Below are positions 24,998 through 32,254 of a stretch of DNA of 40,928 nucleotides, piece by piece. The stretch covers positions 1 through 40,928 of the forward strand of contig CANQPJ010000019.1 in NCBI GenBank assembly GCA_947625755.1, in the 5' to 3' direction. The stretch's first letter is position 1, and every line of letters starts with the position of its first letter. The translations under genes and the position numbers were made by a program. The notes under the pieces are model-generated. The model had not been told where the DNA came from. It did not search any database and saw nothing but the letters and a program-made list of their open reading frames with translations. Origin of the DNA: an uncultured Lachnospiraceae bacterium (GTDB lineage: Bacteria > Bacillota > Clostridia > Lachnospirales > Lachnospiraceae).

Positions 24998-25058
24998 TCT
25001 GATTTTTTCTCACAAAATTCTTACCATTGCACCTTAGCTGTCCGTTTGTTCTTTTTAC

Positions 25059-25087
25059 TTTACTGTCAACTACACTGGTGCTAAAAT
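25059..25087 (+). promoter_or_regulatory. Promoter of the amidohydrolase-MATE pair
   Basis: TTTACT (25059-25064) and TAAAAT (25082-25087) are 17 nt apart, with a TG one base before the -10 (extended -10). Confidence 0.6.
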
Positions 25088-25152
25088 ATACCTAAACAGG
25101 AAACATATAGATAAATTACTTAATGGGATGAAAAATACAAAGGGAGGATAAA

Positions 25153-27129
25153 ATGCAAAAAGTAAATAAAGAAATTTATTCTATCACAGGAAATTTTGTT
25201 ACGGTAGTGGAAGACCACATACAGCAGTCCTATGGAACCTTATATATTAGAGAGGGCATAATTTGTGCTATTGAAACAACAGATACCCCGCGTACACAAG
25301 ACATAGACTGTATCCGCAATCAATGCAGCTTTTCTATTACATTATCGGATGATGATATTATTTATCCCGGTTTGATTGATTTACATACCCACTATCAATA
25401 CAATATGCTTCCCATCTGGAAACGTCCACAGGAAACTCCTTGGGATAACCGTTTTGAATGGAGAAATCATTCCACATATATACAGGCTATTCCTACTCTG
25501 GAAAAGAAAATCAGTGAAAATTGGAATCGTATGCTTCCTTCCGGCAAGAATACCATGGGAGATTTATTCTTATTTTTTAGTGAACTACAGGCAATAGCTG
25601 GTGGAACAACGGTATTACAGGAACCTTCTGTCTCAAATCCGTCAATAGAACCACAACCGGCTTCTTATTGCTACAGTTTTGCAGAAGATACACATTCCCA
25701 CCTCTTAATACGCAGCACCGGAAATGCAAAAGATTTAGGAATAAATATAAGCGCAGATGATCAGATCTTTTCTATTGTAGATTTTTTTACTCCCATTCCC
25801 CGGGAAAAGACAATGAATGTCACACCACATATTTCCACGCAGGATTGGCAAATTCAGGTTAATACAAAATATCAGGACTTCTTATCCAAACTTCAAAGCG
25901 CGCCGAAAAATTATAACGCTTATCTTGTTCATGTGGCGGAAGGAAGAAGTGGCAATCTGCGTCCGGATAACTTAAATGTTGATGCTTACACAGCAAAAGA
26001 ATTTGAACAATTAAAAACTGATATGGAAAAAAAGATGGCAAAGAACAAGAAAGGGCTGCCTGATAATTTTCATTTTGCTATTATTCATGGTTGTGGTATT
26101 AATTTATCCATGAAAAATCATTATGATTTTCTTAAAAATAACGGAATCGGACTGATATGGTCTCCCGTCTCGAATCTTCTGTTATATGATGACACTCCTG
26201 CTTTTTACGAAAACATTATAAATAATGATATTACTCTGTCTATTGGTTCGGACTGGTCTCCCAGTGGTTCAAAATATGTGTGGGACGAAGGAAAATTTGC
26301 TTACAAATATCTTGAAAGCCGAAGTAAATCTATGCATATTATGTCAGACATCTTTAAAATGATGACTATAAATCCTGCAAAAACATTAGGAAGCAAAAAA
26401 ATCGGTTGTATTACGCCCGGGGCTTTTGCTGATTTATTTATTATCAGTAAACCAAAACTAAATTGTGAAGCTGCTACAATACAGCGAAATGATTCAGAAG
26501 CCTGTCTGACGCCTCTGTTTCGTGGTACAGATGCGCAGACAAAACTGGTTATTATCGGCGGCCATGTTATTTATGGTGAAGAAACATATTTTAAACAATT
26601 TGATATTCCCTATCAGAAATTACCTTCTGATGAACATAGTGCATTTCATAAGGTTGTATATGTTCCTGAAGAATTAGAAATTGATTTAGAAAAAGATACA
26701 CAGGCTTTGGATGAGATTCTGACAGATAGTGGTACGATACGCAGTAAATTTCTTGCCGCTGATGATATTGAATACCGGGAAAATATAGTAAGTCTACGCC
26801 GGAAATTTATTGGTGAGCTTCAGCTTGATGTGCTGCCATCCACAAATAATACACTACGTTTGGGTTCAAAAAATGCCCTAATTCACACCAAAACCGGTCA
26901 AAAAATTAAAAAGGGAGAAAATCTGATTTCTTATTTTCTAACCAGTCAGCATTTACATCTCAAAGAAGTAATTGCAGAAACAGAAAATACACTACTGCTT
27001 ACCTTTGATGCAATCCCCAACGCCGGTGATTGTGTTCTACTTCTTGAGGAAAATTTGTGCAGCACTATGGAAAAGAGTAATCCTTATGCACTGGTCTTTA
27101 CATTTACCGGTTTTTGGAGCGAATGGTAA
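25153..27129 (+). CDS. Amidohydrolase-superfamily metal-dependent hydrolase with C-terminal extension
   Basis: A 658-residue cytoplasmic enzyme of the amidohydrolase superfamily (TRZ/ATZ or cytosine-deaminase-like branch). It has an N-terminal beta-sandwich segment, then the first metal site GLIDLHTH (His78, His80), LVHVAEG (His260, Glu263), IIHGCG (His312) and the metal aspartate in SIGSDWSPSGSKY (Asp367). The sandwich closes at KIGCITPGAFADLFII. About 200 residues follow the usual end of such enzymes (from about 460) and match nothing I know. The substrate is unknown; deamination or hydrolysis of a cyclic amide or amine is the family norm. GGGAGG lies five bases before ATG 25153. A MATE exporter follows after 62 nt, probably in the same transcript. 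Confidence 0.85.
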   Translation: MQKVNKEIYSITGNFVTVVEDHIQQSYGTLYIREGIICAIETTDTPRTQDIDCIRNQCSFSITLSDDDIIYPGLIDLHTHYQYNMLPIWKRPQETPWDNRFEWRNHSTYIQAIPTLEKKISENWNRMLPSGKNTMGDLFLFFSELQAIAGGTTVLQEPSVSNPSIEPQPASYCYSFAEDTHSHLLIRSTGNAKDLGINISADDQIFSIVDFFTPIPREKTMNVTPHISTQDWQIQVNTKYQDFLSKLQSAPKNYNAYLVHVAEGRSGNLRPDNLNVDAYTAKEFEQLKTDMEKKMAKNKKGLPDNFHFAIIHGCGINLSMKNHYDFLKNNGIGLIWSPVSNLLLYDDTPAFYENIINNDITLSIGSDWSPSGSKYVWDEGKFAYKYLESRSKSMHIMSDIFKMMTINPAKTLGSKKIGCITPGAFADLFIISKPKLNCEAATIQRNDSEACLTPLFRGTDAQTKLVIIGGHVIYGEETYFKQFDIPYQKLPSDEHSAFHKVVYVPEELEIDLEKDTQALDEILTDSGTIRSKFLAADDIEYRENIVSLRRKFIGELQLDVLPSTNNTLRLGSKNALIHTKTGQKIKKGENLISYFLTSQHLHLKEVIAETENTLLLTFDAIPNAGDCVLLLEENLCSTMEKSNPYALVFTFTGFWSEW

Positions 27130-27191
27130 ATATTTTCGCTGCATGAAGTAAAGCAGTCAAATATAAAAGAATATAAAAGAGGTTTTAATAT

Positions 27192-28580
27192 ATGGATAAA
27201 AAAGAAATATCACGTGCCGATATGATGTTAAAGGAGTCTTTGCCCAAAGTTATAACAAAAATGGCACTACCGTCAATTATTTCATTTATTATAACAACAG
27301 TATATAATCTTGCAGACACATTTTTTGTCAGTTCTCTCGGCGAAAGTGCAACCGCAGCGGTAAGCGTCAATGCTTCTCTTGACCAGTTTATTATGATGGC
27401 AGGATCAATGCTTGCAGTCGGCGCGGCAAGTTATGCATCAAGGCTCCTTGGTGCGGGGAATAAAAAGAAAGCCGGCAATGTTCTTTCTACAGCTTTTTTT
27501 CTTGCCATGCTTTTTGGCAGTATTATTATGATATTAGGACTTATGTTCAAAGTACCCATGGTGCGGCTTTTGGGTGCTACTGATACCTGTGAAATATATT
27601 CTGTACAATATGCCGAATATGTACTTCTGGTAGCCCCATTAATGGCGGCTAACTTTGTAATGAACCAATGTCTTCGGGCAGAAGGCAATGCCATGCTTTC
27701 TATGATTGGTATGGGATTTGGCGGTATTTTAAACTGTATTTTAGATCCTATCTTTATTTTTAAATTGGGCATGGGAGTTGCAGGAGCTTCCATTGCAACT
27801 GCTATTTCTAAAGCAGTCAGTTTTGTGATACTACTTTTCCCATATATTACAAGAAAGAGTATTATTCATCTTTCAATAAAGAATTTCAAATTCAGCAGGA
27901 ATATTATATTAGAGATTGTTTCCGTAGGCTCGTCTTCCATGTTCCGCTCCGGTCTTGCGGTTATCTCCGCAATTGTTCTCAACAACATAGCCGGAATTAT
28001 ATCTGATTCAGTGCTTGCGGGCATCGGCGTCTCCACAAAAATTATGATGTTTCCGCTGGGTATTATTCTTGGTTTTGGAACAGGATTTCAGCCTGTTGCA
28101 GGATATAACTGGGGAGCAAAAAGATATGACAGAGTTATGGGAAGCTATCGTTTTTCTTCCAGAGTCGCGATCATTGGGTCGGCAATTATGGGGCTTTTTA
28201 TATGGATATTCTCTAAAAATCTGATTGTTATTTTTGCAGGAAATAATCAGGATATGCTGGCAATAGGAATGCTCTGTATACGATTACAGTCGCTTTCTAT
28301 GCCTATACATGGCTGGGTGGCTGTCGTCAATATGTTGTGCGCCGGTCTTGGAAAGGCAAAAGGGGCTCTTCTTTTGTCAACCTCCAGACAGGGAACCTGT
28401 TTTTTGCCTATCGTCTATCCGATGTATTGGATATGGAATGCAAACGGAATTGCAGCAGTACAGGCAGTGGCGGATGTACTTACTCTGTTTTTAGCAGTAC
28501 CGCTCATACACAATCTAAAACGTGAAATCATGATGTTAGATAGAAACGGACACAAAGAACAAAAAATTGAACGAGGATAA
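27192..28580 (+). CDS. MATE-family multidrug/organic-cation exporter
   Basis: An inner-membrane antiporter of the MATE family. The 462 residues carry twelve predicted helices in two similar halves, beginning with MALPSIISFIITTVYNLADT in the first half and GSSSMFRSGLAVISAIVLNN in the second. QCLRAEGNAMLSMIG is typical of the family. Members export drugs or metabolites using Na+ or H+ gradients; the substrate is unknown. AGAGG lies seven bases before ATG 27192. Its position 62 nt after the amidohydrolase gene suggests co-transcription, perhaps to remove a substrate or product of that enzyme. Confidence 0.92.
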   Translation: MDKKEISRADMMLKESLPKVITKMALPSIISFIITTVYNLADTFFVSSLGESATAAVSVNASLDQFIMMAGSMLAVGAASYASRLLGAGNKKKAGNVLSTAFFLAMLFGSIIMILGLMFKVPMVRLLGATDTCEIYSVQYAEYVLLVAPLMAANFVMNQCLRAEGNAMLSMIGMGFGGILNCILDPIFIFKLGMGVAGASIATAISKAVSFVILLFPYITRKSIIHLSIKNFKFSRNIILEIVSVGSSSMFRSGLAVISAIVLNNIAGIISDSVLAGIGVSTKIMMFPLGIILGFGTGFQPVAGYNWGAKRYDRVMGSYRFSSRVAIIGSAIMGLFIWIFSKNLIVIFAGNNQDMLAIGMLCIRLQSLSMPIHGWVAVVNMLCAGLGKAKGALLLSTSRQGTCFLPIVYPMYWIWNANGIAAVQAVADVLTLFLAVPLIHNLKREIMMLDRNGHKEQKIERG

Positions 28581-28618
28581 GTTTCCATCCTGCGCATTAT
28601 GTCAGAATGTCCGTTTCT
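28542..28618 (+). repeat. Inverted repeat spanning the MATE gene end
   Basis: AGAAACGGACA (28542-28552, inside the MATE gene) is complementary over 11 bp to TGTCCGTTTCT (28608-28618), 55 nt apart, followed by TTACTTTT. It may act as a long-loop terminator between the convergent transcripts. Confidence 0.4.
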
Positions 28619-28624
28619 TTACTT

Positions 28625-29044
28625 TTAAGAGTCAGAAGCTGGAACCAGTCCAAGACTATCCACCCAATCTAACACATCATCAGCAGAAGCGCCTGCCGAA
28701 AAACGCTGTCCGTCAAGCCACGTAGCCCCGCTGGCAGCTGACCGGAGTGCTGAATCGCTGTTTCCAAATCCGCTGCTTGCAGAAGTACAAAACGCTGCTA
28801 AAGTCTTGCCGGAAAAATTATAACTCTCGATAAAAGTACTCATAATCCGTGGTGCTTCGCCCCACCAGATAGGATAACCGATAAGCACAACATCATATTG
28901 ATCCATATTTTCCACAGTGCCGGAAATTGCGGGACGGGCATCAGGATCTTCCATTTCTACTGATGTGCGGCTTTTGGAATTACCATAGTCCAAATCCTCT
29001 TCTGTATAGGGCTGTTCAGGCACAATTTCATAAAGGTCAGCGCC
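28625..29044 (-). pseudogene. Flavodoxin-like protein remnant, N-terminal half missing
   Basis: About 140 codons match the C-terminal three-quarters of a flavodoxin (Flavodoxin_4 type): GADLYEIVPEQPYTEEDLDY, VVLIGYPIWWGEAPRIM and FSGKTLAAFCTSASSGFG. The first 25-30 residues, with the FMN-phosphate loop (S/T-x-T-G-x-T), are absent. At the join, an AGGAGATATC that looks like another gene's ribosome site runs straight into the flavodoxin sequence in the wrong frame. No start codon with a ribosome site serves the flavodoxin frame; the GTG at 29023 has none. It probably arose by deletion and is unlikely to bind FMN. Confidence 0.8.
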
Positions 29045-29077
29045 AAGATATCTCCTATTCCTTTTTAACTCATTTAG

Positions 29078-29833
29078 TTATTTTAAGGCAGAATATAAAT
29101 CATCGCTAACCTGTTCAAGCCACTCGTTAGAGCCGTTTTCTCCCGGCACCTCAACAGCCAGATGAGAAAACCAACTATCCGGTGCGGCACCATGCCAGTG
29201 TTTTACACCCTCCGGAATGTTGATACAATCTCCCGGTTTCATCTCCACAGGCTCTTTCCCCCACTCCTGATAATATCCACGTCCACCGACACAGATAAGA
29301 ATTTGTCCGCCGCCTTTATCCGCATGATGAATATGCCAGTTGTTTCGGCAGCCCGGCTCAAATGTCACATTAAAAATGCCTACCTGTTCTTTGGATACTG
29401 GGGCAAGATAGCTCTGTCCGGTGAAATACTGTGCAAAACCGTCATTAGGAGCACCAATAGGGAAAAGAATCGTATTCTGATATTTATCCTTTTGTGTTAA
29501 TTCTGACTCTGTCTCCTTCCACACATCCTTTGCCATACGGAACACAGCCCATGCCTTGGGCCAGCCCACATAGAAGCCAACGTGAGTTACGATAGCGGCA
29601 ATTTCCGCACGAGTCACACCATTGGCTTTGGCATTTTCGAGATGATACACTAATGACGAATCTGTAATTCCGGAAGACATCAACGCCACCACGGTGAGAA
29701 TACACCGGGTTTTTAAATCAATATCCTGATTGTTCCAATTCTCTCCAAAGAGAATATCATCATTAAAATGAGCAAAATCCGGTGCAAAATCACCAAGTTG
29801 ATTTCTGCCCGCCGTTTGAGTAATCTTTTTCAT
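29078..29833 (-). CDS. Carboxymuconolactone decarboxylase-like domain fused to a cupin
   Basis: A 251-residue cytoplasmic protein with two domains. Residues about 30-110 form a CMD/AhpD-like helical domain (KTRCILTVVALMSSG, HLENAKANGVTRAEIAAIVT, YVGWPKAW). Residues about 140-230 are a small cupin with metal-ligand candidates in WHIHHADKGGGQ (His167, His169) and KHWHGA (His212, His214). Such fusions are common beside aldo/keto reductases and flavodoxins. They are thought to act in oxidative or electrophile stress, but the reaction is unknown. AGGAGG lies eight bases before ATG 29833. It lies 22 nt after the aldo/keto reductase gene, in one unit with it. Confidence 0.9.
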   Translation of the reverse strand: MKKITQTAGRNQLGDFAPDFAHFNDDILFGENWNNQDIDLKTRCILTVVALMSSGITDSSLVYHLENAKANGVTRAEIAAIVTHVGFYVGWPKAWAVFRMAKDVWKETESELTQKDKYQNTILFPIGAPNDGFAQYFTGQSYLAPVSKEQVGIFNVTFEPGCRNNWHIHHADKGGGQILICVGGRGYYQEWGKEPVEMKPGDCINIPEGVKHWHGAAPDSWFSHLAVEVPGENGSNEWLEQVSDDLYSALK

Positions 29834-29855
29834 CTTTTTTTCCTCCTATTATTTC

Positions 29856-30866
29856 TTAAACTACATTTCCTGCTTTTTGCTTTCCATTCTGCGCCATGAC
29901 ACCTACAAGAGCATGGGGAACATACAGCTCCTCCAGATAGCTGATTTCATCCTGTGTCAGTTTCAATTCCACAGCTTTTACTGCACCCTCTACATGGGAA
30001 AATTTCGTTGCACCCACTACCGGGGCAGTTACCTTCGTCAGCAGCCATGCAAGGGAAATTTCCGTCATAGAAACGCCACGTTGGTCCGCCAGTTCTGCTA
30101 CGCGGGCGATAATCCTGCCATCCGTCTCTGCTGTGGCATCGTACTTGAATTTGGCATAAGTGTCCTGTTCCAACCGTTTAGAAGTTTCACCGGGGCGTTT
30201 GGAGAGTCGTCCTCCTGCCAAAGCGCTGTATGGTGTCATGGCAATATTCTGGTCGGCACAGAAAGGAACCATTTCCCGCTCCTCTTCACGGGCAATCAGA
30301 TTATAATGCCCTTGGATAGATATGAACTCCGTCAGCCCATTCTCTCTCGCATAGAAATTTGCCTTGGCAAGCTGCCATGCAAAGCAGTTGGATATGCCAA
30401 TATATCGAACCTTTCCTGCCTCGACAACACTTTGCAGCCCTTCCATGATTTCTTCCATCGGTGTGTGATAGTCCCACATATGATAGATGTAAAGGTCAAC
30501 ATAATCCATTCCGAGATTTTTCAGACTCTGATTCAGATAATTTTCTATGTGTTTCTGCCCGCTCACGCCCGCATTAATCTCATTTTGAGTCCGGGGCGTA
30601 AACTTGGTAGCAATTACATAATCGTCCCGTTTGGCAAAGTTCCGCAGAGCCTTTCCTACATACTGTTCACTAGTGCCATTCTGATAAGCAATGGCTGTGT
30701 CATAAAAGTTAATACCATGGTTAAGACCGTGTTTGATGATTTCCCGTGTCTGCGTCTCGTCCACCGTCCAACTGTGCTGACCGTCAGCCGGATTGCCAAA
30801 GCCCATACAGCCCATGCAGATACGGGAAACAGTCAGATTCGATTTACCAAGTTTTGTGTACTTCAT
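29856..30866 (-). CDS. Aldo/keto reductase
   Basis: An NADPH-dependent oxidoreductase of the AKR superfamily that reduces aldehydes or ketones. The 336 residues show the catalytic tetrad: Asp56 and Tyr61 in FYDTAIAYQNGTSE, Lys88 in ATKFTP and His129 in DLYIYHMWD. The cofactor region is near TAPVVGATKFSHVEG. ATG 30866 is chosen because AGGAGG lies eight bases upstream; an in-frame GTG at 30875 would overlap that site. A seven-residue upstream ORF ends inside the ribosome site. The substrate is unknown; its TetR and CMD-cupin neighbours suggest a detoxification role. Confidence 0.93.
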   Translation of the reverse strand: MKYTKLGKSNLTVSRICMGCMGFGNPADGQHSWTVDETQTREIIKHGLNHGINFYDTAIAYQNGTSEQYVGKALRNFAKRDDYVIATKFTPRTQNEINAGVSGQKHIENYLNQSLKNLGMDYVDLYIYHMWDYHTPMEEIMEGLQSVVEAGKVRYIGISNCFAWQLAKANFYARENGLTEFISIQGHYNLIAREEEREMVPFCADQNIAMTPYSALAGGRLSKRPGETSKRLEQDTYAKFKYDATAETDGRIIARVAELADQRGVSMTEISLAWLLTKVTAPVVGATKFSHVEGAVKAVELKLTQDEISYLEELYVPHALVGVMAQNGKQKAGNVV

Positions 30867-30879
30867 TGTCTGCACCTCC

Positions 30880-30903
30880 TTAAAGCAATGATAATCCTAA
30901 CAT
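30880..30903 (-). CDS. Seven-residue upstream ORF before the aldo/keto reductase
   Basis: ATG 30903 preceded by GGAGGAG (eight bases) opens a frame MLGLSLL that ends in TAA at 30880-30882. That TAA directly joins the GGAGG used by the aldo/keto reductase. It could couple translation or be a leader peptide; it could also be the scar of a deleted gene. Confidence 0.35.
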   Translation of the reverse strand: MLGLSLL

Positions 30904-30985
30904 AATAAATTCTCCTCCATATATAAAAATTTCCCAAGCCATTAGACTTCTTCCATGTGGGAACTGCCTTTGATGATTTCGATTT

Positions 30986-31615
30986 TTATTTTTCATCTCC
31001 TAATAGCTTTCTCACACAGTTATAAGTGATTTTATAAATTGACATAAACACATAATTGACACCAGCCGCTTTCATAGCTGTCTGTTGCTTTTCAGTAACA
31101 AAGGTGTAGGGATAAATACCAAACATAAATGGAAAAAAGGTATAAATAAAATCCTGTTTCTGTTGTTCGGGCATATCGGGAAAATACTGATGGAGACATG
31201 CCATTACTGTGTGAATGGATTCTCCATATGCGACCTTAAAATCTCTCAAATGCTCTGGACGACTGCCGGTTTCCATATCGTAGTGATTCATAGACATGAT
31301 TTTCAGCAGCTGGGAGCGTTTCTCCAAAGAGTGTGCGAGCATATCGGCAAATTCATCTTTTGTCATCATATCAACCTCTTCCATTGTCTGTTTCAGGGAC
31401 GCAATCCACAATTCGTACTCCCGCTTCAGCAGGGCTAAAAAAATCTCCTCTTTCGTCTGAAAGTAGTTGTAAATGGATGTACGTGTGAATGTGGTTACAT
31501 TCCCGATTTCCTTGATGGTAATTTTCTTAAAACTCATAGTCTGATAGAGCTTTTCACAGGCATTAATAATTTCTTCTTTGCGGGCTTTTGTCAGCTCCGG
31601 CGATCCTTTTGGCAT
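30986..31615 (-). CDS. TetR/AcrR-family transcriptional regulator
   Basis: A 209-residue repressor-type protein. The N-terminal DNA-binding domain covers about residues 9-55, with the helix-turn-helix in ITIKEIGNVTTFTRTSIYNY and the following FQTKEEIFLALL. The C-terminal ligand-binding helices are variable and the ligand is unknown. AGGAGG lies seven bases before ATG 31615. Its promoter carries two similar palindromes, one at the -35 and one after the -10, fitting self-repression. The aldo/keto reductase and CMD-cupin genes follow on the same strand and are probably controlled with it. Confidence 0.93.
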   Translation of the reverse strand: MPKGSPELTKARKEEIINACEKLYQTMSFKKITIKEIGNVTTFTRTSIYNYFQTKEEIFLALLKREYELWIASLKQTMEEVDMMTKDEFADMLAHSLEKRSQLLKIMSMNHYDMETGSRPEHLRDFKVAYGESIHTVMACLHQYFPDMPEQQKQDFIYTFFPFMFGIYPYTFVTEKQQTAMKAAGVNYVFMSIYKITYNCVRKLLGDEK

Positions 31616-31679
31616 TTTTGTCCTCCTTATTTTCCGGTATTTTTGAAAGTTTTGTTACCTCCCGACTTACTAATATATT

Positions 31680-31694
31680 TTGACACGTTGTCAG
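31680..31694. promoter_or_regulatory. TetR operator candidate 1
   Basis: TTGACACGTTGTCAG contains the inverted repeat TGACA-CGT-TGTCA. It lies downstream of the -10 of the tetR promoter, 36 bp centre to centre from operator 2. Confidence 0.65.
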
Positions 31695-31701
31695 CATAAT
31701 T

Positions 31702-31730
31702 ACTATAACACTGTTCTGACACTGTGTCAA
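31702..31730 (-). promoter_or_regulatory. Promoter of the TetR gene
   Basis: On the minus strand TTGACA (31725-31730) and TATAGT (31702-31707) are exactly 17 nt apart. Operator 2 overlaps the -35 box. Confidence 0.7.
31717..31729. promoter_or_regulatory. TetR operator candidate 2
   Basis: TGACACTGTGTCA is a perfect 6+1+6 palindrome over the -35 of the tetR promoter. It shares the TGACAC/GTGTCA arm sequence with operator 1. Confidence 0.7.
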
Positions 31731-31795
31731 TACATGAATAAAATTAGTCAATGCATTTACTTTAAAATCCCTAACATTGCTGTTTTTTTCCTTTT

Positions 31796-32254
31796 TTGGT
31801 AAAATATAAAAATTCATTTGACGCCATAACCGCATGCCAATGTTTCTGGTATTTTGAGCCTGATGTGATTGTACCAAAAATAAAATCCATGTTGAAAACA
31901 AATGGAATTTTTTTAAAAATATATATGAGTCATTTAAAAGATGACCCTATTGCAAGTTTTTCTTATTCTTTAGTAAAAAAATTAAATTCAAATTATAATG
32001 GTGCCTCTGCATCTATTAAAGATTTGACGACACATTATTTTGATAATCCCCACATGGACAGCTTTATCGTAGATATTCCTTTTACAAAAGAAAAGTGGCA
32101 TGGGCGAATCATGGCAAGTAGAGGTGTTATGGCTTCTATGAACTCTGAACTATTAGTTGAATTTGAAAATGAACATTTTAACTATCTCTCTACTCTGCCA
32201 GATGAATTTACTATAAAACATAAAGTTTTCTTAACCTATTATTATATGAATTAG
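31796..32254 (+). pseudogene. SAM-dependent methyltransferase remnant, N-terminal half missing
   Basis: About 150 codons match the second half of a class I methyltransferase: SFDAITACQCFWYFEPD (the strand-4 region), then MLKTNGIFLKIYMS (strand 5) and a C-terminal lid region. The SAM-binding glycine loop, which should lie about 80-100 residues upstream, is absent. The frame begins at a TTG with no ribosome site, close to the tetR promoter. It converges with the permease gene, overlapping its stop by four bases. It is very likely a deletion remnant. Confidence 0.75.

Noticed and set aside
27434-27441. Single TGCATCAA inside the MATE gene
   Set aside because: It lacks the second repeat at 11-bp period and any -10 at the right distance, so it is taken as chance.
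29877-30905. Long open frame of 342 codons antisense to the aldo/keto reductase
   Set aside because: It mirrors a clearly conserved enzyme gene, has no ribosome site and its product is Cys/His/Phe-rich with no domain features.
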